DNA of 64,000 bases from Lentilactobacillus parabuchneri DSM 5707 = NBRC 107865 (GCF_001435315.1 NZ_AZGK01000010.1:1-64000); one strand, 5' to 3'. Counted from the stretch's first letter, positions 1 to 10,491 are shown. Translations and numbers: made by a program. The notes: a model not told the origin generated them from the letters alone.

Positions 1-3
1 CGT

Positions 4-28
4 GAGCTGAGACTTTTGTCCCAGCCTC
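4..28 (-). terminator. Possible terminator-like hairpin at the left edge
   Basis: The arms GAGCTGAGAC and GTCCCAGCCTC flank a TTTT loop with a few mismatches. It lies about 90 bases downstream of the glutamate dehydrogenase stop codon on the same strand. The T-rich side cannot be judged because the window ends, so a terminator role is only probable. Confidence 0.35.
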
Positions 29-118
29 TCGTTTTCCTGTGAGTGGATATCATCTAATCAAAATCCGCGACAATCCGCTGATCCAAAAAGACATTTTATT
101 CCACCACACTCATCCAAA

Positions 119-1793
<1,675 letters not shown>

Positions 1794-1873
1794 AGGATAG
1801 GCCAAATAAAGACACAATCCCAGCCATGCGAATAATCGCATAACTGGGATTGTGTCTTTATTTGGCCTATCCT
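1794..1873. repeat. Perfect 30-bp inverted repeat, 20-base loop
   Basis: The left arm at 1794-1823 and the right arm at 1844-1873 are exact reverse complements over 30 bases. The loop contains a further TGCGA/TCGCA mini-stem. The element is 25 bases beyond the oleate hydratase stop and so could end that transcript, but no T-run follows the stem on either strand, which is atypical for an intrinsic terminator. Other readings are an RNA-stability hairpin or the relic of a small palindromic repeat element. Confidence 0.8.
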
Positions 1874-1897
1874 AAACGGTTTGTTGCGCTCTCTGTT

Positions 1898-3592
1898 TTA
1901 TTCAAACATCTTCTTCGTCGCCTTGGCTAACGTCTTTATATCCTTATCATAACGCGGATTTTTGACCAACTTGGCCATTGGGACCCCCGCAAAGTGGTAC
2001 GCTGCGATTTCACCCGAGCGGACCGCACTTTGTTCCGTAAAGACCATTTGGTATGGCTGCTCTACGAATTCGCCCGTAAATGCCAAATTAGTTGAGTGTT
2101 CCGGAATAACCTTTGGCCGATCCGTCTTGGCCCGGTTATTGAATAGCGCGGACGCATACGGCATATATGCTGGAATGCAGTTGATGACGCTGTCCATAAT
2201 TTCTTGCTTCTTATCCATGATGTTACCCGGACCTGGGTCAACCTTTGAGAGCTGTCCGAGCAATTCCTCAAGCATTTCCTTACCCGTCATCTTGATGTAC
2301 TGCTTATCAACGAACTCACCCTTTCGACGTGGATACAAGAAGTAACCCCAGATAACCGCCTCGTTTGCCTTTTGGGTCGTGAAATGAGGCTGGTGGTGGA
2401 CCACAATCGACATGTTAACGTCTTTATTGCCCATTGGTGTAATCGGTGTCGTCGAGATAAATGAGTTCAAAGCATTCCCAGGAACTTGAGTCGTAATCCT
2501 GGTAATTTCATTGAGTAAAATATGATCCTTGGTCGTCAGCGTGAAACTAATCCACTCACTGGCATTCCGGTCGTTGAAGAACTTATCCGGATTACCCAAG
2601 TTGTAAAAGCGGTTGGTTGCTTTCTTCCACAAGCTGGCAGCAGCGCCGTAGTCCATGTTTTCGGCAGCTGGCGTATTGAAATCGCCAAGTGTTGCCGAGT
2701 CGGTGATTGAACCGTTGGTGAAAATAACCGCCGTATCATCGTCAACCGCAACGTCTTCTTCCTCGCCGGTTTCGGTATTGGTCATGCGCAAAGCAGTCAC
2801 AGTAATTTCATCCTGCATCGGTGTGTCCTTGAATTCAAAGTTCGTCACCCGTTGATTGAGAACAATCTTGACGCCCTGCTCCTTCAAATAATTAATCAGC
2901 GGCAACATGATACTTTCGTATTGATTGTATCGGGTCCGGTTAACGCCGACCAAGTGCTCAATCTGTGTAAACTCATAAATCATTTGGTGCATGTAACGGC
3001 GCAGTTCTTGCGCTGAACTCTGGGTTCTAAACGCAAAGGTTGTCTCCCACATGTACCAGAAGTTGGTGGTAAACATGTGAGGATCATCCTTAAAGTAGTC
3101 AGCAATCGTCACATTATCAAGCTTTTCTTCCTTAGAATCCGGCATCAACAAAAGTTCAGTCAACTTCATTCTGTCCTTATTATTAAAACCAAGCTTACCG
3201 CCATTAATAATTCCCTTGCCGCCTTCCATTAAACGGGCTTTATCAAAGGTCCGGTGGTTGGCATCAAATTCACGGGTATCCTCTGCGGCAGTCATCCCCG
3301 GTTCAGTTGCCGATGGGACACGACTGAGCAGATCCATTAAATCCACGTAGGTTCGGTAGTTGAGCATCCGACCGCCACGAGCAACGAAGCCTTTCGTATT
3401 TTCAAGGGGGTGAACCTTGTTCCAATACTCCCCTGCAGCCTCGTTGGCGGGTGAGCCATCATTCGAACCGTGATCATCAATTGAATAAAAGGTGATTTGG
3501 TCACCCTGCCAGTGGCCTTCTTGAATTAAATAAACAGCCGCAGCCATATTGGCCAAACCGGCACCAATTAGAATTGCTTTATTTTTTGTCAT
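1898..3592 (-). CDS. ohyA: Oleate hydratase (fatty acid double-bond hydratase)
   Basis: This FAD-dependent enzyme, formerly called myosin-cross-reactive antigen, adds water to cis-9 or cis-12 double bonds of unsaturated fatty acids to form hydroxy acids; in lactobacilli it serves detoxification. The 564-residue protein begins MTKNKAILIGAGLANMAAA, an N-terminal FAD-binding glycine motif, and has the family regions YRTYVDLMDLL and GEFVEQPYQMVFTEQSAVRSGE near the C-terminus. The ATG at 3592 is chosen because GGAGG lies eight bases upstream; the longer start at 3607 would run through that ribosome site. It follows a 40-codon membrane peptide gene and is divergent from a drug/lipid efflux gene, which suggests a fatty-acid stress module (inference). 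Confidence 0.95.
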   Translation of the reverse strand: MTKNKAILIGAGLANMAAAVYLIQEGHWQGDQITFYSIDDHGSNDGSPANEAAGEYWNKVHPLENTKGFVARGGRMLNYRTYVDLMDLLSRVPSATEPGMTAAEDTREFDANHRTFDKARLMEGGKGIINGGKLGFNNKDRMKLTELLLMPDSKEEKLDNVTIADYFKDDPHMFTTNFWYMWETTFAFRTQSSAQELRRYMHQMIYEFTQIEHLVGVNRTRYNQYESIMLPLINYLKEQGVKIVLNQRVTNFEFKDTPMQDEITVTALRMTNTETGEEEDVAVDDDTAVIFTNGSITDSATLGDFNTPAAENMDYGAAASLWKKATNRFYNLGNPDKFFNDRNASEWISFTLTTKDHILLNEITRITTQVPGNALNSFISTTPITPMGNKDVNMSIVVHHQPHFTTQKANEAVIWGYFLYPRRKGEFVDKQYIKMTGKEMLEELLGQLSKVDPGPGNIMDKKQEIMDSVINCIPAYMPYASALFNNRAKTDRPKVIPEHSTNLAFTGEFVEQPYQMVFTEQSAVRSGEIAAYHFAGVPMAKLVKNPRYDKDIKTLAKATKKMFE

Positions 3593-3617
3593 TAAAAATT
3601 CCTCCAAACAAACTCAA

Positions 3618-3740
3618 TTATTTTGCCTCGTACTCATCATACAGGTGTGAATCGTCTTCAAACCAGCCGATTGATTTCAAGAAGCAGGCACCGGCAACAA
3701 TGACACCCACCCCAGTTAAAATTAATACTGTGTGTTTCAT
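3618..3740 (-). CDS. Small single-pass membrane peptide, 40 residues, upstream of ohyA
   Basis: An ATG at 3740 with GGGGAGC nine bases upstream opens a 40-residue frame. It starts MKHTVLILTGVGVIVAGACF, a hydrophobic helix, then has a polar acidic tail rich in D, E and Y ending EYEAK. The stop is 25 bases before the oleate hydratase ATG, so the two are probably co-transcribed and may be co-translated. I do not recognise a named family. The good ribosome site, codon-like composition and operon position support it as real; a role in membrane targeting or sensing of fatty acid damage is speculation. Confidence 0.7.
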   Translation of the reverse strand: MKHTVLILTGVGVIVAGACFLKSIGWFEDDSHLYDEYEAK

Positions 3741-3827
3741 ATCCAATCGCTCCCCGTTTCAAATTTCAGCGAAAATGACGTTGTTCTTTGTATCTGCCTC
3801 TATTGTAGTAGAAATTCGGCATAAGTG

Positions 3828-3856
3828 TATGGACAATGTCTACATAACTGTCCATA
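3828..3856. promoter_or_regulatory. Palindromic operator candidate between ohyA and efflux gene
   Basis: TATGGACA at 3828-3835 and TGTCCATA at 3849-3856 are perfect inverted 8-mers separated by 13 bases, with an inner GACAATGTC dyad. A -10-like TACAAT toward ohyA lies at 3802-3807 and has a poor -35, so the palindrome covers the -35 region. The spacing resembles TetR-family operators. No regulator gene is adjacent. Confidence 0.5.
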
Positions 3857-4013
3857 TTTTGGGAAACGTTCTCACAAATCCCCACGGTGCTTGTTTTCAG
3901 AAATTTATGAAAGTAATTGAAAATAAAACTTACGAGATATCTTTTTTTATGGTAGTGTAATCAATTGTCGTGAATAATTATTTTTTAGAATTTAGAATTA
4001 GGAGAAACATTTT

Positions 4014-5453
4014 ATGGAAAAATCGTTAACCGCAGATCAAACAATTGCACAACCAAAACAAAAGCAGGCTGCTAAGCCCGTTGACCGACCATTTCTTGCC
4101 ATGCTGGGAATGCTCATCGGCGGCTTCGTCGGAATGTTGAGTGAAACATCACTGAATATCGCCCTGCCAAGCTTAATTACCGAGCTTCACACCAGCATTG
4201 GTACCATGCAATGGTTAGTGACCGGCTACATGCTGGTCATCGGAATTGTCCTGCCAATGTCATCACTACTACAAAGAATTTTTACCACCCGTTCACTGGT
4301 CTTATTCGCCCTGTGTGACTTTATCGTCGGCGCCGTCATCTCCGCGTTGGCACCAAACTTTGCTATTTTATTAGTCGGTCGAATGATTCAGGGAATTGCG
4401 ACCGGATTGATTTTACCACTGATGTTTACCGTGGCCACTTTAATCTTTCCACCCTATAAGTTAGGGTCCGCGATGGGGATGATTGGTTTGGTCATCATGT
4501 TTGCGCCAGCTGTTGGCCCAACACTTGCCGGAATGATCTTGGGAATTCTTTCATGGCACTGGATTTTCTGGTTATTCGTCCCATTCTTGTTAATCGCGTT
4601 CGTTTTAGCTGTTAAATTTTTGCCAAACGTCGGCGACATCACCAAGCCCAAAATCGACTGGTTATCACTGATCCTTTCAACAATTGGTTTTGGTGGTTTA
4701 GTGACCGGTGTCAGCTTGGCCAGTGATTCTGGTTGGACCTCACCTGAGGTATTGGGTACTCTGATCGTTTCATTACTGGTTCTTGCATGGTACATCCGAC
4801 GTCAATTAGTTTCTGAAACGCCCATCTTAAACTTCAGAGTTTTCAAGAAGAGCCAGTTTACAGTTGGCTCCGTTCTGGTAATGCTCGACTTTGCGATCAT
4901 CCTTTCATCCATGTACCTCTTGCCAATGTTCTGGCAAAATGGGTTGGCAATTCCAGTTGCTTTAACCGGAGTTGTGATGCTGCCCGGTGGACTGGTTAAC
5001 GCCATTGTATCCGCAGTTGCCGGCCGATTCTCAGACACTGTCAGCACCAAGTTATTAACGACCTTAGGCTTTGGTATCACCATTATCGGAATTGTGATGT
5101 TGCTGCTTGCCAGTTCAACGTCACCAATGTGGTATGTCATCTTAGCTCATATTGTCATCATGATGGGTGTGCCAATGGCAATGTCTCCTGCCCAAACATT
5201 TGGATTGGGTGCCTTGGATGAACAGACTTCTGGCGACGGAAGTACCATCATGAACACCTTCCAACAAATTGTCGGCGCCATTGCCACGGCGATTGCAACC
5301 AGCCTCTTGGCATTCGGCCAAAACGCCGCTGGCCAAGTCAGTCATCAAATCGCATTTACCAATGGTGTTCACGTTGGTTTATGGTTTACATTGATTGTCG
5401 CTGCCGTTGCCTTCCTGCTTTCATTTACCATTAAGGATCGCAAGCGGGCTTAA
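4014..5453 (+). CDS. DHA2-family MFS multidrug/lipid efflux transporter
   Basis: A 479-residue membrane protein with about 14 hydrophobic segments, the size and layout of EmrB/QacA-type proton-drug antiporters. The antiporter signature in TM5 reads APAVGPTLAG, and the TM2-3 region holds VGRMIQGIATGLILPL. GGAGA lies nine bases before the ATG. It is divergent from the oleate hydratase unit across a region with a palindrome, so joint control by fatty acids or other amphiphiles is plausible. Substrate cannot be read from sequence. Confidence 0.85.
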   Translation: MEKSLTADQTIAQPKQKQAAKPVDRPFLAMLGMLIGGFVGMLSETSLNIALPSLITELHTSIGTMQWLVTGYMLVIGIVLPMSSLLQRIFTTRSLVLFALCDFIVGAVISALAPNFAILLVGRMIQGIATGLILPLMFTVATLIFPPYKLGSAMGMIGLVIMFAPAVGPTLAGMILGILSWHWIFWLFVPFLLIAFVLAVKFLPNVGDITKPKIDWLSLILSTIGFGGLVTGVSLASDSGWTSPEVLGTLIVSLLVLAWYIRRQLVSETPILNFRVFKKSQFTVGSVLVMLDFAIILSSMYLLPMFWQNGLAIPVALTGVVMLPGGLVNAIVSAVAGRFSDTVSTKLLTTLGFGITIIGIVMLLLASSTSPMWYVILAHIVIMMGVPMAMSPAQTFGLGALDEQTSGDGSTIMNTFQQIVGAIATAIATSLLAFGQNAAGQVSHQIAFTNGVHVGLWFTLIVAAVAFLLSFTIKDRKRA

Positions 5454-5469
5454 CAAAATAGTTCCAATC

Positions 5470-5503
5470 AAAAAGTCGCCGGACAAAATCCAGCGACTTT
5501 TTC
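5470..5503. terminator. Bidirectional intrinsic terminator
   Basis: AAAAGTCGC and GCGACTTTT form a stem with a 15-base loop, with A-run and T-run on opposite sides. It sits between the converging efflux and aminotransferase genes and can serve both. Confidence 0.8.
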
Positions 5504-5517
5504 ATACATAGTATTAA

Positions 5518-6693
5518 TTATTCAGTCGTCTTCTCAGAATGTTCCGCCACCAACTGCTTGACCGCCTTCATTGCAGCTGCCAATGCTTCATCGCTGGCTG
5601 CGTAGCTAACTCGGACGTAGCCATTATCACCAAATGGATCTCCTGGCATCAAACCAATGTGATAATCCTTTGCCAAAACGTTAACGAAATCCCAGCTGTT
5701 CATATGCAGATTTTCAGGGATTTTCGCAAAGACGTAGAAGGCCCCACCAGGGTGAACAACGTCAAAGCCGGCTTCCGCCATCTCTTTGGCGACAAAATCA
5801 CGCCGCTTCTCATATTCCACCAACATTGGTTTGGAGTCATCTTGGCCATGAGTTAACGCCTCGATTGCGGCAAACTGCACGATTGAGGCTGCAGCAGTGA
5901 CCGTGTATTGGTGAACTTTAGCGATTTCATCAATAAATCCGCTGGGACCAAAGACCAATCCCAATCGATATCCAGTCATGGCATGTGACTTGGAAAGGCC
6001 ATTTACCACCACGGTTTGATCAGGAAGGACATTTGAGATCGAGTAATGTTTCTGCCCGTATGTCAGTTCGCCATAAATTTCATCGCTAATGACCCAAATG
6101 CCATTGTCCTTCAAAACCGTCGCAAGTGCAGCGATTTGTTCTTCCGTATAAGCCACACCGGTTGGGTTGTTTGGATCTGTCAGAATCAGGCCTTTGACAT
6201 CCCAATCAGGATGGTCGTTAATTGCTTGTTGGACTTTTTCTGGAGTTAAGATAAAGCCATCATCACTGGTATCAATTAAAATCGTATTCAGCTCGTTTAA
6301 GGTCGTCAACGCATTATACAGCGGATAAGCCGGCGTTGGGATAATCACGGCGTCACCGGGCTTAAACAGGGCCTTAATGGACGATGCAACAGCTTCAGTT
6401 GCACCGACGGTTACCAAAATTTGGTCAGCGGTGTAATGATAACCAAATTTTTCCTGATAATACGTGGAAGCTGCCTCTCTCAGCGGCTGATAGCCCCAAT
6501 AGTATGGATAATGAGATTCGTTATTGTTAATCGCGTCAATTGCTGCTTGCTTAATGTGTTCAGGAACATTGAAGTTGGGCTCTCCCAAAGTCAACTTAAT
6601 AATCTTTGGGTCGGCGCTGATGTCATGATCGAATTTCCGCATTGCGGAAGGCATGACTTTTAACACATAAGGATTAATCTTATCTAATTCCAT
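5518..6693 (-). CDS. Class I/II PLP aminotransferase (AraT/PatA-like)
   Basis: A 391-residue fold-type I aminotransferase. It has LTLGEPNFNVPEHI near the N-terminus, LTDPNNPTGV in the middle, and the PLP-lysine segment VVNGLSKSHAMTGYRLG. Lactobacillus proteins of this type are annotated either as aromatic amino acid aminotransferase or as N-acetyl-diaminopimelate aminotransferase PatA; the sequence alone does not decide between them. GGAGG nine bases before the ATG supports the start. It is monocistronic, with a promoter candidate just upstream and a shared terminator downstream. Confidence 0.88.
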   Translation of the reverse strand: MELDKINPYVLKVMPSAMRKFDHDISADPKIIKLTLGEPNFNVPEHIKQAAIDAINNNESHYPYYWGYQPLREAASTYYQEKFGYHYTADQILVTVGATEAVASSIKALFKPGDAVIIPTPAYPLYNALTTLNELNTILIDTSDDGFILTPEKVQQAINDHPDWDVKGLILTDPNNPTGVAYTEEQIAALATVLKDNGIWVISDEIYGELTYGQKHYSISNVLPDQTVVVNGLSKSHAMTGYRLGLVFGPSGFIDEIAKVHQYTVTAAASIVQFAAIEALTHGQDDSKPMLVEYEKRRDFVAKEMAEAGFDVVHPGGAFYVFAKIPENLHMNSWDFVNVLAKDYHIGLMPGDPFGDNGYVRVSYAASDEALAAAMKAVKQLVAEHSEKTTE

Positions 6694-6718
6694 GATGGTA
6701 GCCTCCAGAAAAATCTAT

Positions 6719-6747
6719 ATTTTACAAATCTGTCATCAAACGGCAAA
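6719..6747 (-). promoter_or_regulatory. Promoter candidate for the aminotransferase
   Basis: Reading leftward, TTTGCC at 6747-6742 and TAAAAT at 6724-6719 are separated by 17 bases, about 25 bases before the start codon. A palindrome with arms TTGTTA and TAACAA lies just upstream near 6753-6770 and could be an operator. Confidence 0.45.
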
Positions 6748-6900
6748 AGTTATTGTTAATAATATAACAATTTCATGAGAAGTCAATGCTAATCCGCAGA
6801 ATTGTATAATTATTCTTTAATCTATCGAACCATGAGTATTGCTCAAGCAGCATTTAAATATTTTGGGTATTCTTTCATTGGGATGTCAGGTAAGAAAGGC

Positions 6901-7538
6901 TTATTTTTCCGGGAAGGGCTCTACTTGCAACACATTTTCACGATACGTTGCCCAGTAAACATCCCGGATATTATCGATTCCCTGCTTGGAAAGCTCAGCG
7001 TCCAGCCACTCCTGGTCTTTTCCCATCACATCCAAAACATCGGGATCAATTTGGCCATCGACAATCACAGGATAGCGAATGCTGCCTTCTCCCCGATTCA
7101 AAACAGTTAGTTGGCCGTTTTGCTCCAAAATAGCCCGCTTAACATCTCTAATATCGTAAACTCCGGCTGTTCTAAGCTTGAAGTCCACGTCTTTGGCGGA
7201 TAAGTTGGCGCGAATACAATTTTCGACCAGCATCTCACCGTTTCGAACCAGCGTGATCGGTTCGCCTTCAATAAACTTGCCAAACCAATGAATGTGGGTC
7301 TTGAGATAACGGGTCACCAGAATTAACAGCGCCCATAACAGAAGAATCACCAAGAATTGAGCCATTGTAATCGCCGGATTATAAATCACCCCACCGATAA
7401 TGCCACCAAGGACATAGTTTTGTAGTTGATCCATCGCCGATGTGGGTGCTAAATTTCCTTTACCGGTTAGATTGATAAGACCGTAATAAATAAGAAACCA
7501 ACGATTAGTTTTAATGCAACATCTGAATATGTAAACAT
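6901..7538 (-). pseudogene. DUF421 membrane protein (YetF-like), frameshifted
   Basis: The natural start is the ATG at 7538, with GAGGAGG nine bases upstream inside the end of the DUF3290 gene. It encodes MFTYSDVALKLIVGFLFITV and then meets a stop after 23 codons. Shifting frame by one base near 7473-7477 continues as INLTGKGNLAPTSAMDQLQN and on through the full DUF421 domain (LNRGEGSIRYPVIVDGQID) to 6901. The region is one base short of 213 codons, so a single base has been lost. An internal ATG at 7434 leaves a 177-residue open frame without a ribosome site. DUF421 proteins are membrane proteins of unknown function that travel with DUF3290. It is either a decayed gene or a sequencing error. 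Confidence 0.85.
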
Positions 7539-7539
7539 G

Positions 7540-7992
7540 TTAGCGTGCCTCCTCAACTTTAATGCGACTGGATGAATCCAGCTCAACTTTTTCCAACACA
7601 AAGGCCGTTCCATCAGCATTGTAATCCACTCGATAGAAGCCATTCGGTGCCTTGACCATCAAATTTGCATTTTGGGTGGTCGAGTTAACGCTGACCTTTT
7701 CGGGTGGCAGTTCAAGCCGCTTGGCAACCTGCCTGACGGTTTGGGTAATCTGCCCGGTTTGTTTGGATGAAGATTGAATGGCACTAAAATCGTTATATTG
7801 AACTGCCAGCACTAACAGAAGCAGTGTCGCGACAATGATGCTTAAATCCTTGTATTTAATGTCCAACCGGTTGCGCAAATAGTGAATCAAAAACAAGATG
7901 AAAATAACTGCCAGCACGCTTAAAGCGATCACTCGCGCGTACTGCCAGTTACTTTGGGAACTTTTGAGATAGTCATACGTATAAAAAGTCAT
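7540..7992 (-). CDS. DUF3290 family membrane protein
   Basis: A 150-residue protein with two hydrophobic helices (about residues 19-40 and 50-66) and an extracellular-type tail (NGFYRVDYNADGTAFVLEKV). DUF3290 genes in lactobacilli are nearly always followed by a DUF421 gene, and that is the case here, with the DUF421 ATG beginning one base after this stop. GGGGGA before the ATG supports the start. Function is unknown. Its partner is broken, so the pair may no longer work. Confidence 0.82.
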   Translation of the reverse strand: MTFYTYDYLKSSQSNWQYARVIALSVLAVIFILFLIHYLRNRLDIKYKDLSIIVATLLLLVLAVQYNDFSAIQSSSKQTGQITQTVRQVAKRLELPPEKVSVNSTTQNANLMVKAPNGFYRVDYNADGTAFVLEKVELDSSSRIKVEEAR

Positions 7993-8061
7993 TGCGTTTC
8001 CCCCGCTTTATTTAAAGTCTTCTTAATTCTATCTCAAAGTTCATTTTTGGTAAAATGATTG

Positions 8062-8952
8062 CTAGTTGTTAATCCATTTCTTAATACTATTCCAACTGTA
8101 GTTATTGACAATAATCCGTGGCGTCTGCTTGAGATTACTGTGATTGGTCACAATGCCGTCATTCAACGTCAAAATCACCTTTAAGCCGGGTTGGTTGGAA
8201 AGAAACTTCTGGATCTGGGAATCACCACTTCCGTATGGATAGGTAAAAATCGGCGACCGGTAGCCCACTTTTTCCTTCAAAACTCTTTGGCTGGTCGCAT
8301 AATCACGTGTAAACCTCGTGTAGTTGGACGGAATATTAAAAACTGGCGTCCCGTGATCGACCATGTAGTGCATATTGTTGGTGTGGACCCCAAAGGTCAC
8401 CAGACCGTGAGCACGTTTTTGAAGCCGTTGAATCGCCGGCCAAGTTGCCAGTTTAGTCCCCTGCTTGTACCAGCCAGTATTGCCGGTAATAATCGATTGG
8501 GTAAATGGATAATGTAACTTTTGGAGAACCGGGAAGGCATTTTCAATCGATGTCCGGTCGATATCATCAAACGTAATGACGACATACTTGCCATGAATGG
8601 GACGCTTGCTGTGGGCCATGGCCATCATTTGCTTAATTGAAATCACCTTGACGTGATGTGAGCGCAAATAATACATCTGCTTTTTAAATGACGGCAGGTT
8701 GACGTTAAAATCATGGAACTGGGTGTTAGGCGACACCGCCTCGTCAAATTTGACAAGCCCGGTTGGATTGAGAATGCGATGGTACGAAAAGACCATAATG
8801 CCATTTTTGACTCGTTGGTCCCGCTTCGAAATCGCAAAATCCGGCCGGTTTCCCAATTGATACTCAATATTGTGTCGAACGCTCACAGCCAGCAGTGCTA
8901 GAAAAATCACAATAAATCCGCTTAAAATCCACTTACGACTTGTCCTGCTCAT
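8062..8952 (-). CDS. pgaB: Polysaccharide deacetylase, IcaB/PgaB type
   Basis: Predicted to remove N-acetyl groups from poly-beta-1,6-N-acetylglucosamine at the cell surface. The 296-residue protein has an N-terminal membrane anchor (ILSGFIVIFLALLAV), then a CE4-type NodB domain: FSYHRI, the metal-binding VVITFDDID and FTYPYGSGDSQ. The ATG at 8952 is chosen because GGGAGG lies nine bases upstream; a longer frame to 8997 lacks this. It overlaps the preceding small membrane gene by 20 bases and is the last gene of the exopolysaccharide operon. Confidence 0.88.
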   Translation of the reverse strand: MSRTSRKWILSGFIVIFLALLAVSVRHNIEYQLGNRPDFAISKRDQRVKNGIMVFSYHRILNPTGLVKFDEAVSPNTQFHDFNVNLPSFKKQMYYLRSHHVKVISIKQMMAMAHSKRPIHGKYVVITFDDIDRTSIENAFPVLQKLHYPFTQSIITGNTGWYKQGTKLATWPAIQRLQKRAHGLVTFGVHTNNMHYMVDHGTPVFNIPSNYTRFTRDYATSQRVLKEKVGYRSPIFTYPYGSGDSQIQKFLSNQPGLKVILTLNDGIVTNHSNLKQTPRIIVNNYSWNSIKKWINN

Positions 8953-9250
8953 GGCGTTTTGCCTCCCGTTCCAATTTTTTAATCCGCAGCCAGCCAAAGA
9001 CTGTCATGAAACCAACCATTACCAACACCAGCATCGCAAATCTTGCGTAGGCATAATACGACAGGTTCAAGAATAAATAGTCCGACACTAACGTATCCGA
9101 ATAGGCATTGAGTAAAAAACAAATGTTGACGTAGATAATGTAAATTGTCATCGCCCACAACATCACTAAGAAGATGAACCGTTCCAACCGTTTAAAAATC
9201 GAAGACCGTTTTCGAATAATCAGATTCGTTTCCTGTTTGTCTTTTTTCAT
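8933..9250 (-). CDS. Small two-helix membrane protein, IcaD/PgaD-like position
   Basis: A 105-residue protein with a basic N-terminus, two transmembrane helices (about residues 24-46 and 68-90) and a charged C-terminal tail. Size, topology and position directly after the PNAG synthase match IcaD or PgaD, the accessory subunit required for polymer synthesis; sequence similarity of such subunits is weak, so the call rests on context. The ATG at 9250 follows GGGGG in the end of the synthase gene, whose TGA overlaps the region. Confidence 0.7.
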   Translation of the reverse strand: MKKDKQETNLIIRKRSSIFKRLERFIFLVMLWAMTIYIIYVNICFLLNAYSDTLVSDYLFLNLSYYAYARFAMLVLVMVGFMTVFGWLRIKKLEREAKRHEQDKS

Positions 9251-9252
9251 CG

Positions 9253-10467
9253 TCAAAGCCCCCGATCCGGACTGCTCCAGCTGCCGGAACGCTCAGGGTC
9301 AAGAAAGAATGATCCAAGGGCAGTCAAACAGCTGACCAGATTGATAAACCAGTAGAAAACAACGTATAACGGCAGCAGTGACAAGTCCTGCCATTTGATG
9401 AAATCAGATTCCTTGGAATCGGCATAGCCAATCCAAAACTGCACCAGACTAATCAGCAACAGCAAGAATAAAATCACGCCATCCATAATGATGTCACCAG
9501 TAAATAAAATGGTGATCAGATAAAAAAGCGTTACGAACGAACAACTAATCGCCCACAAATCACTGATAATCATATCAAGTAGCAGCCATTGTTCACTCAA
9601 ATGGCCGGTAATAAACATTCCCCGGTTGCGGAACAAGACTTCAAAGCCACCCCGAGCCCAACGTCTTCTTTGGTGAATCAGGTCCATAATCTTTTCAGGA
9701 ACCAGGATCCAGGCCACGGATTGCGGACAGTAACGGACTTGCCAACCGTGTTGGTATAATCGCCAGGTGATGTCAATGTCTTCCGTGATTGCGTCAACGT
9801 TCCACCAACCGGCGTCGATGATCGCTGCTCTGCGATAGGCAACCACCACACCTGAAACCGTGGTGATATGGCCGATGACAAACGCCTGACCACGTTTGAT
9901 GATGTCAATCACGCCCACGTATTCCAATAGCTGAAGTCGGCCCAAAATACTCGTCCGATTTCGAACAATTGGCTTACCGGCAACTGCACCTACTTTAGGA
10001 TTGTCGTAAAAGCGTGCTAACATCGGCTCTAAGACATTTTTGTCAACGTAGCAGTCGGCATCCAGGCAAAGTAGGAATTCACCAGAAGCGACCTTCGTAC
10101 CCTCGTTTAACGCGTTGGCTTTTCCCTTGTTGATCCTAATATCGACAATTTTAATTGGAAATTGCTCGTGATACCTTTTTTTAAGCGAATCCATGACCGC
10201 CAGCGTATTATCGTGACTGCCGTCATTAATCAAAACCAACTCGATCTTTTGATACGTAATCTTGGCGATCGACTCCACCACTTGCCCAAGCGTTTCTTCT
10301 TCATTGTGGGCTGGAACCAAAATCGAAACCAACTCGTCAGGCTGTCCTGCATGAGTATTTCGAAGTGGAATCCGTCGTTCTTGAATCGAAAAAAAGATGG
10401 ATCCGGTAATCCAAACGGTCGATACAATAACCGGATATAAAATCACAAAGTAACTGATTGTGTTCAT
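9253..10467 (-). CDS. pgaC: Poly-beta-1,6-N-acetylglucosamine synthase (GT2)
   Basis: A membrane-embedded family 2 glycosyltransferase of 404 residues that would polymerise UDP-GlcNAc. Processive GT2 motifs are present in order: LCLDADCYVD, ITEDIDITWRL and QRRRWARGG, flanked by one N-terminal and several C-terminal membrane helices. The ATG at 10467 has GGGGGG about eight bases upstream; a TTG at 10482 would run through that site. It lies between a GH20 lipoprotein gene and the small membrane subunit gene, which is the ica/pga arrangement. Confidence 0.92.
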   Translation of the reverse strand: MNTISYFVILYPVIVSTVWITGSIFFSIQERRIPLRNTHAGQPDELVSILVPAHNEEETLGQVVESIAKITYQKIELVLINDGSHDNTLAVMDSLKKRYHEQFPIKIVDIRINKGKANALNEGTKVASGEFLLCLDADCYVDKNVLEPMLARFYDNPKVGAVAGKPIVRNRTSILGRLQLLEYVGVIDIIKRGQAFVIGHITTVSGVVVAYRRAAIIDAGWWNVDAITEDIDITWRLYQHGWQVRYCPQSVAWILVPEKIMDLIHQRRRWARGGFEVLFRNRGMFITGHLSEQWLLLDMIISDLWAISCSFVTLFYLITILFTGDIIMDGVILFLLLLISLVQFWIGYADSKESDFIKWQDLSLLPLYVVFYWFINLVSCLTALGSFFLDPERSGSWSSPDRGL

Positions 10468-10491
10468 AAGTAATCCCCCCAAACAAATATG

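Noticed and set aside
7434-7538. Programmed -1 frameshift as the explanation of the DUF421 break
   Set aside because: There is no slippery heptamer or obvious downstream structure at the break, and such proteins are normally encoded in one frame.
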